Part shown: one piece after another, positions 24,056-32,458 of the stretch
How the letters are laid out: each line of letters starts with the position of its first letter
How positions within the stretch are numbered: position 1 is the stretch's first letter
Source of the DNA: Clostridiales bacterium
Lineage (GTDB): Bacteria; Bacillota; Clostridia; Christensenellales; Pumilibacteraceae
Direction of reading: 5' to 3'
Assembly: GCA_031255775.1 (NCBI GenBank)
Contig: JAIRRW010000137.1
Coordinates: 1-32,781 of the forward strand
Length of the DNA stretch: 32,781 nt
Position numbers and translations under genes: made by a program
Notes under the pieces: generated by a model
Seen by the model: the letters and a program-made list of their open reading frames with translations, nothing else
Told to the model about the DNA's origin: nothing
Database searches by the model: none

Positions 24056-24913
24056 ATGCCGGGTCTGTTTGACGAATATGATAAAACGGCGGCGCTGTTT
24101 GAGCGTCGGTTCGGAGAGATGACCGACGGCCTAAGGGAGATTCCGCAGCCTCTTTTGGACAGTATGCGCTACAGCCTGAAAACCAAGGGGAAACGCTTGC
24201 GCCCCGTTCTGTTTATCCGCGCCGCCCTCCTGCTTGGTCGGGAGACCGACGACGCGGTACTGGATTTTGCCGCGGCGATCGAGACCCTCCACAATTATAC
24301 GCTGGTTCACGACGACCTGCCCGCGCTGGACAACGACGATTACCGCCGGGGACGGTTGACCAACCACCGGGTGTTTGGCGAGGATATTGCGCTGCTGTGC
24401 GGCGACGCGCTGTTAAACCGCGCGTACGAGCTGGTCTTTTCCGCCATCGAAAGGGCGGGCAACGCGCCGGGCGCGATCCGGGCGGGCGCGCTGCTTTGCC
24501 GTCTTTGCGGGGCGGCGGGGCTGATCGGCGGCCAGACGCTGGACGTGGCAAAGCCCGAGGAGGGGGCGGTGTCCGAGGAGGTTCTGCGGTACGTTTTCCG
24601 CCATAAAACAGCCGATCTCATCGCGGCGTCCGTTTTGTGCGGCGCCCTGTACGCCGACGCGGCCGATCGGGAATACGCGGCGTTAGAACGTTTCGCCTAC
24701 GCGTTCGGGTTCGCGTTTCAGCTTGCCGACGACCTTTTGGACAAGGACAGCGAAAACCGCGGGATGTCGGCGCTGGACATCTATCCCGAGGCGGAGGTCC
24801 GCCGCCGGCTGGACGCCTATACGGCGGAGGCACTTGCCGCGCTGGCGGATCTGCCGCGCGATACGTCGTTTTTTGCGGCGCTTGCCGGACGCTTTAAGGA
24901 GAGGACGATATAA
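24056..24913 (+). CDS. ispA: Polyprenyl diphosphate synthase (farnesyl diphosphate synthase type)
   Basis: Chain-elongating isoprenyl diphosphate synthase that condenses IPP with allylic diphosphates. Both Asp-rich motifs are present: DDLPALDNDDYRRG (residues 86-99) and DDLLD (225-229). The tyrosine five residues before the first motif and the total of 285 residues fit farnesyl rather than longer-chain synthases, though product length cannot be proved from sequence. GGAGGAA lies eight bases before the ATG, which begins five bases after the xseB stop. It works with dxs downstream, which supplies the MEP pathway. Confidence 0.93.
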   Translation: MPGLFDEYDKTAALFERRFGEMTDGLREIPQPLLDSMRYSLKTKGKRLRPVLFIRAALLLGRETDDAVLDFAAAIETLHNYTLVHDDLPALDNDDYRRGRLTNHRVFGEDIALLCGDALLNRAYELVFSAIERAGNAPGAIRAGALLCRLCGAAGLIGGQTLDVAKPEEGAVSEEVLRYVFRHKTADLIAASVLCGALYADAADREYAALERFAYAFGFAFQLADDLLDKDSENRGMSALDIYPEAEVRRRLDAYTAEALAALADLPRDTSFFAALAGRFKERTI

Positions 24914-24918
24914 GCGGG

Positions 24919-26733
24919 ATGGGATATTTAGAGACAATCGATTCCCCGGACGACCTGAAAAAACTGAAACCCGCCGCGCTCACGACATACGCCGACGAGG
25001 TGCGGAACCGCATCATCGCCACGGTCGAACGCCGGGGCGGTCACCTTTCGTCCAATTTGGGCACGGTCGAATTGACGATCGCGCTCCACTATGTATTCGA
25101 TTGTCCCGCCGATAAAATTCTGTTCGACGTCGGGCATCAGGCCTATACCCACAAGCTGATCACGGGTCGGCGCGAGGCGTTTGACAGGCTGAGAGAGTCC
25201 GGCGGCATAGCCGGCTTTCCGTCCCGGCGCGAGTCGGCATATGACGCGTTTAGCGTGGGGCACAGCAGTACCGCGCTGTCCGCGGGCGTCGGCTTTGCCC
25301 GCGCGCGGGACTTGAACCGGGGCGCGCATCACGTCGTCACGGTCGTCGGGGACGGCGCGTTGACCGGCGGCATGTCGTTTGAGGCGCTAAACGACATCGG
25401 CGAAAGGCAGGAGCGGATCATCGTCGTCCTAAACGACAACAAGATGTCCATTTCCCGCAACGTCGGGGCGCTGTCCAAGTATCTGGCGCGTCTGCGCCTG
25501 AGCGGCAAGTATATGCGGCTAAAGCGGGACGTCAGGCGGGGCTTGGACAGCATCCCCTTTGTGGGCCGCAGGCTGAGACGCTTGCTGGAAAAGCTCAAAA
25601 ACAAGCTGAAACGGTTTTTGCTGTTCAATAAATACTTCGAGGATCTGGGCTTCAAGTACCTGGGACCCTTCGACGGACACGATATTGCCGCGCTTGCCGA
25701 CACTTTTTCCCGCGTCAAAAAGGAAAAGGGCCCCGTCCTGGTCCATGTCCTGACCGACAAGGGGCGCGGGCACAAAAGAGCCGAGGAGGATCCGGCTCGG
25801 TTCCACGGCGTCAGCGCGCCCGCGGCGTCCGGCGGCGAGCGCTATTCGGCCATTCTGTCCGAGCGGCTCTGCGCGTACGCGGGCGAGGGGCGGCCGATCG
25901 CCGCGATTACCGCCGCCATGTGCGTCGGCACGGGCTTAGAAGCCTTCGAAAAGCAGTATCCCGACCGATATTTTGACGTGGGCATTGCCGAGGAACACGC
26001 CGTTACGATGGCGGCGGGGCTGGCGGCGGCGGGCGTCAAGCCGTATTTTGCGGTCTATTCCTCTTTTTTGCAGCGCGGCTTTGACCAGATCGTTCACGAC
26101 GTGGCGTTGGACGCCCTGCCCGTCGTTTTGGCGGTCGAGCACGCGGGCGCGGTCGAGGGGGACGGCCCGACCCATCAGGGGCTTTTGGATATCGCCTTTT
26201 TGTCCCTCGCGCCCGGCATGACGGTTTTGCAGCCCAAGGACGGGGCGGAATTTAAGGCGATGCTGGATTTTTCGCTGGGCTTCGACGCGCCGCTGGCCAT
26301 CCGTTATCCCAAAAAGTTCGCTACCGTTTTCGAGAGCAAAACGCCGTTTTCGGACGCGCTTTGTTGGGAAACCCTGCGGGCGGCGCGCGCGGGCGTGTAC
26401 CTCTTGGCAAGCGGCGGCCGAATGTTGGAGCTGGGGCTTGGGATCGAGGAGGCCGGGCTTGTCAACGTCCGGGTCATTCACCCGTTGGACGGGGCGGCGC
26501 TGGACGCGGTCGGCCGGGACGCCCGGCTGGTGATCACGCTGGAGGAGGGCGTCATACGGGGCGGGATGGGCGAGGCGGTCAAGCTGTATATGCTTGGGGC
26601 GCATCCTGCGGTCAGGGTGGTCAATCTGGGCTTCGAAAACCGCTTTACCCAAGGGTATACCGTGGCCGAGCTGTTTGCCGAGGCCGGTCTCACCCGCGAA
26701 AATATCCGTACAATCATACGGTCTTATGCGTAA
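24919..26733 (+). CDS. dxs: 1-deoxy-D-xylulose-5-phosphate synthase
   Basis: Thiamine-diphosphate enzyme joining pyruvate and glyceraldehyde 3-phosphate, the first step of the MEP isoprenoid pathway. It has the substrate-binding region HLSSNLGTVELTIALHYVFD, the thiamine-diphosphate motif GDGALTGGMSFEALND (residues 144-159), the catalytic glutamate in GIAEEHAVTMAAGLA (about 358), and the transketolase C-terminal domain ending in TQGYTVAELF. It is 604 residues long, slightly short of the usual 620. The ATG lies six bases after ispA; AAGGAG precedes it at a long spacing. The gene normally next to it (tlyA) is absent. Confidence 0.97.
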   Translation: MGYLETIDSPDDLKKLKPAALTTYADEVRNRIIATVERRGGHLSSNLGTVELTIALHYVFDCPADKILFDVGHQAYTHKLITGRREAFDRLRESGGIAGFPSRRESAYDAFSVGHSSTALSAGVGFARARDLNRGAHHVVTVVGDGALTGGMSFEALNDIGERQERIIVVLNDNKMSISRNVGALSKYLARLRLSGKYMRLKRDVRRGLDSIPFVGRRLRRLLEKLKNKLKRFLLFNKYFEDLGFKYLGPFDGHDIAALADTFSRVKKEKGPVLVHVLTDKGRGHKRAEEDPARFHGVSAPAASGGERYSAILSERLCAYAGEGRPIAAITAAMCVGTGLEAFEKQYPDRYFDVGIAEEHAVTMAAGLAAAGVKPYFAVYSSFLQRGFDQIVHDVALDALPVVLAVEHAGAVEGDGPTHQGLLDIAFLSLAPGMTVLQPKDGAEFKAMLDFSLGFDAPLAIRYPKKFATVFESKTPFSDALCWETLRAARAGVYLLASGGRMLELGLGIEEAGLVNVRVIHPLDGAALDAVGRDARLVITLEEGVIRGGMGEAVKLYMLGAHPAVRVVNLGFENRFTQGYTVAELFAEAGLTRENIRTIIRSYA

Positions 26734-26782
26734 GAATATGGTCGTATTCCGGGTCTTATTCTCATAGATACGGGCTATTTTA

Positions 26783-26812
26783 TTGACAAACTTCTGAAAA
26801 AAATGGTATGCT
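26783..26812 (+). promoter_or_regulatory. sigma-A promoter of fabK
   Basis: TTGACA (26783-26788), an 18-base spacer and TATGCT (26807-26812). The start of transcription would be near 26819, only about seven bases before the fabK ATG, so the AAGGA at 26813-26817 would lie upstream of the RNA start. Confidence 0.7.
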
Positions 26813-26825
26813 AAGGACAGTCATT

Positions 26826-27773
26826 ATGAACACCGCGATCACACAAATGCTGGGCATCAAATATCCGATATTTCAGGGCGCAATGGCCTGGATTTCGGAC
26901 GCCAAGCTGGCGGCGGCGGTCTCCGAGGCCGGGGGGCTTGGGATCATCGCGGCGGGCGGCGCGGCCGCGGATATCGTGCGTGAGGAAATCCGAGCGGCCA
27001 AAAAACTGACCGACAAGCCCTTTGGCGTCAACATTATGCTGATGAATCCCGAGGCCGACAGGATCGCCGAAATGCTGGCCGAAGAAAAACCGGCCGTCGT
27101 CACTACCGGCGCCGGCAATCCGGCAAAATACATCGCGGCCCTCCACGCGGCGGGGATCAAGGTTTTCCCGGTCGTCGCGGGCGTATCCATCGCAAGGCTG
27201 GTCGCGCGGGCGGGGGCGGACGGCGTGATCGCCGAGGGGACGGAAAGCGGCGGGCATATCGGGGCGCACGCCACGATGTCGCTGGTTCCGCAGGTCGCGC
27301 GAGCCGTAGAAATCCCGGTTTTGGCCGCCGGCGGCATCGCGAGCGGCGCGGGACTGGCCGCCGCGCTCTGTCTGGGCGCCGAGGGCGTGCAGTGCGGCAC
27401 GGTTTTTGTGGCGAGCGCCGAATGTACGGCCTCGGCCGCGTATAAGGATATGATCGTCAAGGCGGGCGACAACGCGACGGCGGTCACCGGACGCAGCGCC
27501 GGGCTTCCGGTCAGGGGCATCAAAAACAACCTGACCGGGCGGATTCTCGAAATGGAAAGGCTGGGCGCGCCTGCGGAGGCGATCGAGGCCGAGACGGTGG
27601 GCAGCCTGCGGCGGGCGGTCAAGGAAGGGGACGTCAGGGACGGAACCGTGATGTCCGGGCAGATCGCCGGGCTGATCGGGTCGATCCGGCCCGTTGCGGA
27701 TATTTTGTCGGACATGGCGGCGGAGGCGGGGCGGATTCTGGCCGAAAAGCGGGCGGTTTTTAGGGAGTGTTGA
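26826..27773 (+). CDS. fabK: Enoyl-ACP reductase II, FMN-dependent
   Basis: Catalyses the last reduction in each round of type II fatty-acid synthesis, using FMN and NAD(P)H. It is a TIM-barrel of the nitronate monooxygenase-like family. The start LGIKYPIFQGAMAWISDAKL matches FabK, as do GGLGIIAAG, GVNIMLMNP, and EGTESGGHIGAH, where His144 falls at the FabK active-site position. PVLAAGGIA and QCGTVF complete the flavin site. The length of 315 residues is typical. The ATG at 26826 gives the family N-terminus; an in-frame start at 26808 lies inside the -10 box. The last codons and stop (REC, TGA) are inside a palindromic repeat. Confidence 0.92.
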   Translation: MNTAITQMLGIKYPIFQGAMAWISDAKLAAAVSEAGGLGIIAAGGAAADIVREEIRAAKKLTDKPFGVNIMLMNPEADRIAEMLAEEKPAVVTTGAGNPAKYIAALHAAGIKVFPVVAGVSIARLVARAGADGVIAEGTESGGHIGAHATMSLVPQVARAVEIPVLAAGGIASGAGLAAALCLGAEGVQCGTVFVASAECTASAAYKDMIVKAGDNATAVTGRSAGLPVRGIKNNLTGRILEMERLGAPAEAIEAETVGSLRRAVKEGDVRDGTVMSGQIAGLIGSIRPVADILSDMAAEAGRILAEKRAVFREC

Positions 27774-27836
27774 CACGCGTGTAATCGAGCAGGTTTTTTT
27801 AATCGGCCGATTAAAATCTCGCGTCAGCACGACCTA
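27761..27836 (+). repeat. Dispersed palindromic repeat, full copy B
   Basis: A 76-base copy: outer arms (TAG)GGAGTGTTGACACGCG and CGCGTCAGCACGACCTA, then AATCGAGCAGG, a T7 tract, and AATCGGCCGATT. It contains the fabK stop codon (TGA at 27771-27773) and separates fabK from fabZ. Flanking TA dinucleotides are present at both ends. Confidence 0.85.
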
Positions 27837-27866
27837 GATGAGGCCGCTCGTCAAGGGAGAGATACG

Positions 27867-28310
27867 ATGATCGGGATAGACGAGATCAAGCGAGCCTTGC
27901 CCCAGCGCGAGCCCTTTTTGTTTTTGGACAGCGTGTCGGCGATCGACGGGACGGGCCTGACGGCCTCGTACACCTTCACGCCGCAAAGCCCGGTATTTCA
28001 AGGGCATTTTCCGGGGAATCCCGTTGTGCCCGGCGTACTTATGATCGAGGCAATGGCGCAGGCCGGCGCCTATTGGCTGCTGTCCAAGCCGCAGTACGCG
28101 GGTAAAAACGCGCTGCTCTACAGCGTCAATAACGCCCGCTTTAAGCGCATGGCTCGTCCCGGGGACAGGCTTGAAATCCACATTCGGGCAAAGGAAGCGA
28201 AAAAGATCTTCGAATTTTGCGACGCGGAGATCCGGATCGGCGGCAAAATAGCCGTCAGCTGTGAGCTGGGCTGCATTATGGTCGACGACGAAACGAAATC
28301 GAATCAATAA
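27867..28310 (+). CDS. fabZ: 3-hydroxyacyl-ACP dehydratase FabZ
   Basis: Dehydrates 3-hydroxyacyl-ACP to trans-2-enoyl-ACP, the substrate of the neighbouring FabK. It is a hot-dog fold enzyme with the PQREPFLFLD lead-in, and catalytic His47 and Glu61 in the FQGHFPGNPVVPG and VLMIEAMAQAGA segments. Length 147 residues. GGGAGA lies seven bases before the ATG. It is separated from fabK by repeat copy B. Confidence 0.96.
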   Translation: MIGIDEIKRALPQREPFLFLDSVSAIDGTGLTASYTFTPQSPVFQGHFPGNPVVPGVLMIEAMAQAGAYWLLSKPQYAGKNALLYSVNNARFKRMARPGDRLEIHIRAKEAKKIFEFCDAEIRIGGKIAVSCELGCIMVDDETKSNQ

Positions 28311-28325
28311 ACCCGTTCGAAAACC

Positions 28326-28345
28326 GGTCGTATTTACACGACCTA
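28326..28345. repeat. Short palindrome (copy E) upstream of degV
   Basis: GGTCGT (28326-28331), then ATTTAC and ACGACC (28338-28343) followed by TA, between the fabZ stop and the degV ribosome-binding site (GGAGG at 28361). It resembles the arms of the larger palindromes with the centre removed. Confidence 0.5.
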
Positions 28346-28370
28346 AAAATAGTAAAAAACGGAGGATAAA

Positions 28371-29249
28371 ATGAGCGTATTTTTTTGTGACAGCAATTGT
28401 GAGCTGTGGTATACCAAGGTCGACGAGCTGGGGATCGAGGTCATCTCCATGCCCTATACGGTGGACGGAGAGGAAAGGGGCTACGATATGGGTCGGGAGA
28501 CCGACTTCAAGGGATTCTACGACAAAATCCGCAAGGGGTCGATCCCCATCACCTCGGCGCTCAACAGCACCAACTATCTCGATATTTTCCGGCCGTTTTT
28601 CGAAAAGGGCGAGGATATCCTGTACGTGACCTTTTCGCACAAAATGAGCGCGACGTTCCAATACATGGAGACGGCGGTGGCCGAGCTCAAAGCCGAATTT
28701 CCCGACCGTAAATTTATTTCGGTGGACACAAAAAGCATTTCGATGGGGGCGGGGCTCATCGTCTACGAGGCGGCCAAGGCCTTTAAATCGGGCAAAAGCA
28801 TCGAGGCGGTCGCCGATTATACGCGGGAGCTCGTCAACCATACCTCGGTATTTTTTACCGTCAACGACCTGATGCACTTAAAGCGCGGCGGCCGTTTGAG
28901 CGGCACCGCCGCCATTTTCGGGACCCTTTTGGGCGTCAAGCCCATTCTGTATATCAGCAAGGAGGGTTCGATCGTCAAATACGCGACGGCCAAGGGGCGG
29001 AAAAAGGCCTTAGAACTGATCTTCGACGAGGCGCAAAAGCTGGATATCGACTTGGATAAGCCGGTTTCGGTGATCACGGCGGACCTTTCGCCCGAGGAAC
29101 TGGCGTCCGTGACCGAACGGGTTAAAGAGCGGTTTCCGTTTAAGGGCGAATTGATGGTGCAGTCGGTGGGGCCGGTCATCGGGACGCATTGCGGGCCGGG
29201 CACCATTGGGCTCTGTTTTATGCACAAAAAGGACAAAACCCAAAACTGA
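28371..29249 (+). CDS. DegV-family fatty-acid-binding protein
   Basis: DegV/FakB-like protein. Family members bind one fatty acid and, where a FakA kinase is present, present it for phosphorylation. Typical stretches are VFFCDSNCELWYTKVDELGI, PITSALNST (the TS pair near residues 61-62 that contacts the carboxylate), VTFSHKMSATFQ, VDTKSISMGAG and LKRGGRLSGTAA. Length 292 residues. GGAGGAT lies before the ATG. Its position after fabK and fabZ supports a link to lipid metabolism; the kinase partner is not in this window, so the exact role stays open. Confidence 0.92.
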   Translation: MSVFFCDSNCELWYTKVDELGIEVISMPYTVDGEERGYDMGRETDFKGFYDKIRKGSIPITSALNSTNYLDIFRPFFEKGEDILYVTFSHKMSATFQYMETAVAELKAEFPDRKFISVDTKSISMGAGLIVYEAAKAFKSGKSIEAVADYTRELVNHTSVFFTVNDLMHLKRGGRLSGTAAIFGTLLGVKPILYISKEGSIVKYATAKGRKKALELIFDEAQKLDIDLDKPVSVITADLSPEELASVTERVKERFPFKGELMVQSVGPVIGTHCGPGTIGLCFMHKKDKTQN

Positions 29250-29272
29250 TCCGACTTCCTGCGCCAAAAGCC

Positions 29273-29301
29273 TTGAAAAATTACGCAGTGTATTGTATAA
29301 T
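29273..29301 (+). promoter_or_regulatory. sigma-A promoter of nadK
   Basis: TTGAAA (29273-29278), a 17-base spacer and TATAAT (29296-29301). The leader of about 80 bases contains the shortened palindrome copy C. Confidence 0.8.
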
Positions 29302-29326
29302 AGACCTGTTCTTGCATAGTTCGTAT

Positions 29327-29370
29327 TAGGTCGTGTTGACACGCGTGTAATCTCGTGGAAACACGACCTA
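29327..29370 (+). repeat. Dispersed palindromic repeat, internally deleted copy C
   Basis: A 44-base copy, TAGGTCGTGTTGACACGCG through GTGTAAT, joined directly to CTCGTGGAAACACGACCTA. It equals the full 75-base element minus exactly its central 31 bases. It ends one base before the GGAGG of nadK, so the hairpin abuts the ribosome-binding site. Confidence 0.8.
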
Positions 29371-29385
29371 GGAGGCGGTGATCGG

Positions 29386-30231
29386 TTGCGGGCAGGTATT
29401 TTTACCAATCTATATAAGGATACGGATCTTTCGGTGACCCGGCTTCTGGTCGAAACGCTGGATAAAAACGGCGTCGATTGGCTGATCCATCGGGATGTCG
29501 GCGGCGTATTTGCCGGCAACGCCGTTTTTGACGAAACCACCGCGGCGGACATCGACGTGCTGATCACCCTAGGGGGGGACGGGACGATTTTACGGATCGC
29601 CGAATACGCGGCGCGGACGAAAACGCCGATTTTGGGCATCAATCTCGGATTTACCGGGTTTTTGACCGAGTGCGAGCCGGAGCAGATCGGCGCCGTGATC
29701 CGCGAGCTTGGGGAGAGGTCTTTTCATACCGAGGATCGGACGCTTTTGCGCGCCGACTTCGGCGAAGGGGCGTTTCACGCCTTAAACGACGTGGTCGTGC
29801 TGCGGGACGGGCAATCCCGAATGCCCGAATTGGAGGTCGAGATCGGCGGCGAGCTGGTGGATCGGTATCATTGCGACGGATTTATCGTCTCCACGCCCAC
29901 GGGCTCTACCGCCTACTCCCTATCCGCGGGCGGGCCGATCATCAGTCCGCACGCCCGCGCCCTTGCGCTGACGCCCATCACCCCGCATTCGCTCCATTCC
30001 CGCCCTCTGGTCGTCAGCGAGGACGAGCAGATTTTGGTCAGGATCGGCGGCCAATCGGTCGCAACCGTCATTTCGGCGGACGGCGCGATCAAGGGGACGC
30101 TCCCGGCGGGCGGCGTATTGCGGGTCGAAAAATCGGCCTATACCGTTTCGTTTGTCCGTTTGGGGACGGGACGCGGCTTTTATTCAAAGCTTTTAAGCAA
30201 GCTAAACAAATGGGGCATGACCGAACGATGA
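29386..30231 (+). CDS. nadK: NAD kinase
   Basis: Phosphorylates NAD to NADP in the cytoplasm. The family motif GGDGT is at residues 63-67 (catalytic Asp65), followed by GINLGFTGFLTE, the ALNDVVV segment (a variant of the common NE motif), and the STPTGSTAYSLSAGGPI block. Length 281 residues. It starts with TTG at 29386, with GGAGG ten bases before it. It has its own promoter and lies upstream of argR and recN, the usual clostridial order. Confidence 0.95.
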   Translation: MRAGIFTNLYKDTDLSVTRLLVETLDKNGVDWLIHRDVGGVFAGNAVFDETTAADIDVLITLGGDGTILRIAEYAARTKTPILGINLGFTGFLTECEPEQIGAVIRELGERSFHTEDRTLLRADFGEGAFHALNDVVVLRDGQSRMPELEVEIGGELVDRYHCDGFIVSTPTGSTAYSLSAGGPIISPHARALALTPITPHSLHSRPLVVSEDEQILVRIGGQSVATVISADGAIKGTLPAGGVLRVEKSAYTVSFVRLGTGRGFYSKLLSKLNKWGMTER

Positions 30232-30298
30232 CCGCAGGGATAGCGCGTCAAAAAACCGACGCCTAAAAAACCGACGCCCGATAAAAAAAGGAGAGGGG

Positions 30299-30751
30299 AT
30301 GGCACGAAACGCCCGTCACGCAAAGCTGTTAGAGCTGATCGCAAAAAAGGAAATCGAGACGCAGGAGGAGCTTGCCGCCCAGTTGCAGCAGGCTGGTTTT
30401 GTCGTCACGCAGGCGACGGTGTCACGGGACATCAAGGATTTGGGGCTCGTCAAGGTGCAGGGGGCGACCCGGCGGCAAAAGTACGCCAAGGAGACCGTCG
30501 GCGCAGGGTTTTCCAACCGTTTTATCGATCTGTTCCGCCATTCGGTTCTGTCCGTCGAATACGCGCAAAACATCGTCGTCGTCAAGACGCTGGCGGGCAG
30601 CGCAAATGTGGCGGGGCTGATGATAGACAGCCTAAAAAACAGGGCGGTCTTGGGCTGTGTTGCCGGCGACGATACCGTTTTTGCGGTTCTCTCCGACGAG
30701 TCCGCCGCCGAGGAATTGACGCACCGGCTCAAAGAAGCGGCCTATTTATAG
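30299..30751 (+). CDS. argR: Arginine repressor ArgR/AhrC
   Basis: Hexameric arginine-sensing repressor. The N-terminal winged helix includes QATVSRDIKDLGLVKV (about residues 38-53), the DNA-recognition part. The C-terminal oligomerisation and arginine-binding domain carries VLGCVAGDDTVFAV, the family's Gly-x-x-Ala-Gly-Asp-Asp-Thr signature with the two aspartates that contact arginine. Length 150 residues, as expected. AAAGGAGAGGGG lies before the ATG. The 67-base gap after nadK contains repeated AAAAAACCGACGCC words. Confidence 0.95.
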   Translation: MARNARHAKLLELIAKKEIETQEELAAQLQQAGFVVTQATVSRDIKDLGLVKVQGATRRQKYAKETVGAGFSNRFIDLFRHSVLSVEYAQNIVVVKTLAGSANVAGLMIDSLKNRAVLGCVAGDDTVFAVLSDESAAEELTHRLKEAAYL

Positions 30752-30763
30752 AGGAAATCACTT

Positions 30764-32458
30764 ATGCTCGAACGTCTGACAATTAAAAACGTCGCCTTGA
30801 TTTCGGAGCTGGAGCTGTCTTTCGACGCCCGGCTCAATATTTTAAGCGGCGAAACGGGAGCCGGAAAATCGATCATCGTGGACAGCATCATGCTGCTCAT
30901 CGGCGGCCGCTATGATAAGACGATGCTGCGGTACGGGGCGGCGGCGGGCAGCGTCGAGGGGGTTTTTACCGGGACGCCCGCCCTAAGAGAACCGCTCTTC
31001 GAGCTTGGCCTCGATACGGAGGAGGATGTACTCATCCTGTCCCGGCGTTTTACCGCGGAGGGAAAAAACGAGATCCGAATAAACGGGCGCGCCGCGACAT
31101 TGTCCATGCTTAGGACAATATCGGCGCATTTGGTCGACATATGCGGACAAAATGAGCACCAAATCCTGAGCGATCCGGCCAATCACATGCAAGTTTTAGA
31201 TTACTATGTCAGACATAATACCGAGGAAATCCGCGCAAAACTGCGGGTACTATGTCAGACATACAGGGAGCTTACGGCAAAGCTCTCCGAGATCGGCGAC
31301 GCGTCCGTGCGGGCGCGAAGCCTCGATCTGTACCGCTTTCAGCTGGACGAGATCGCGCAGGCGGCTGTCAAGGATGGTGAATCGGACGAGCTCATCGCCC
31401 GGCGGAAAAAGTACATAGCGAGCGAGCGGATCGCCGAGGCCCTGTCCGAAACCCACGAGATATTGGCCGGGGACGAGGGGGCGGTCGGCGGCTGTCACCG
31501 GGCCGCGGCAAGGCTTTCCCAGCTTGGCGCCTACGGGGATATTTACGACGAGCTTGGCGAGCGCTTGACGACGGCGGCTACGGAGCTGATCGACATCGCG
31601 GAGCTTGTTTCGGACGAGCTCAATGAGACGGAATATTCGCCTGCCGAGTTCGACGAGCTGGAAAAACGGCTGGACATCATTCGCGGCATCGAAAAAAAAT
31701 ACGGCAATTACGCGAGGATGACGGCCTATCATGAGGAGCTTGCGGCCAAGCTGGATCTGTTGGAAAACGCCGGCGATCATTTTGACAAGCTCCTAAAAGA
31801 GCGCGAAAGGGTGACGGACGAGATATACGCGGCGTCAAAGACGTTGTCCGATCGGCGCAAGGAGGCGGCAAAGGCGCTGACCGACAGCGTGGTTCGCGAG
31901 CTCTCGGAGCTGGGCATGGCCGACTCAAAATTCGAGGTCGTGTTCGAGCCCTTTCCGACAAGGGAGGCCTGCGAGCCCTACATCTCGTCCGGCGGCATGG
32001 ATCGCATGGAGTTTTATTTGAGCCCCAATGCCGGACAGCCGGTCAAGCCCTTGGTCAAGATCATCTCGGGCGGCGAGCTGTCCCGGCTCATGCTGGCGCT
32101 TAAAGTGGTTTCCAGCCACATAGACGACACGCCGGTCCTCATATTCGACGAGATCGATACCGGGATCAGCGGCAAGGTCGGGCAGGAAATCGCCAAAAAA
32201 CTGGCGCGGCTGTCCAAAAAACACCAGCTGTTGTGCGTGACGCATCTTCCGCAGATTGCCTCGATGGCGGACGCGCACTTTTTTATCTCCAAATATGTCG
32301 AGGCGGGCAGCACGTTTACCGCCGTCCGCCCCTTGGATCGGACGGGCGCGATCGAGGAGGTCGCGCGGCTGTCGGGCAGCAAGGACATCAGCGCGCAGTC
32401 GTCGGATAACGCCGCGCAGATGAAGGCTTGGAGCGATACGTACAAGCATTCGCTTTAG
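30764..32458 (+). CDS. recN: DNA repair protein RecN
   Basis: SMC-like ATPase acting in double-strand-break repair. Walker A GETGAGKS is at residues 29-36, the signature ISGGELSRLMLALKV and Walker B LIFDEIDTGISG are near the C-terminus, and the middle (about 160-360) is coiled coil. Length 564 residues, a full family member. A GAGG lies before the ATG, and the gene starts 12 bases after argR. Its TAG stop (32456-32458) is the first triplet of palindromic repeat copy D. Confidence 0.97.
   Translation: MLERLTIKNVALISELELSFDARLNILSGETGAGKSIIVDSIMLLIGGRYDKTMLRYGAAAGSVEGVFTGTPALREPLFELGLDTEEDVLILSRRFTAEGKNEIRINGRAATLSMLRTISAHLVDICGQNEHQILSDPANHMQVLDYYVRHNTEEIRAKLRVLCQTYRELTAKLSEIGDASVRARSLDLYRFQLDEIAQAAVKDGESDELIARRKKYIASERIAEALSETHEILAGDEGAVGGCHRAAARLSQLGAYGDIYDELGERLTTAATELIDIAELVSDELNETEYSPAEFDELEKRLDIIRGIEKKYGNYARMTAYHEELAAKLDLLENAGDHFDKLLKERERVTDEIYAASKTLSDRRKEAAKALTDSVVRELSELGMADSKFEVVFEPFPTREACEPYISSGGMDRMEFYLSPNAGQPVKPLVKIISGGELSRLMLALKVVSSHIDDTPVLIFDEIDTGISGKVGQEIAKKLARLSKKHQLLCVTHLPQIASMADAHFFISKYVEAGSTFTAVRPLDRTGAIEEVARLSGSKDISAQSSDNAAQMKAWSDTYKHSL

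Noticed and set aside
26811-27830. 339-codon minus-strand open frame opposite fabK
   Set aside because: It is antisense to fabK, its start lies in the palindromic repeat, and the product is arginine-rich without motifs.
30228-30266. Twelve-codon frame overlapping the nadK stop (ATGA)
   Set aside because: Too short, with no ribosome-binding site of its own and partly made of the repeated AAAAAACCGACGCC words.
30245-30285. Repeated AAAAAACCGACGCC words considered as a CRISPR-like or regulatory array
   Set aside because: Only two to three short copies without spacers; no cas genes in the window. It is more likely a small local duplication.
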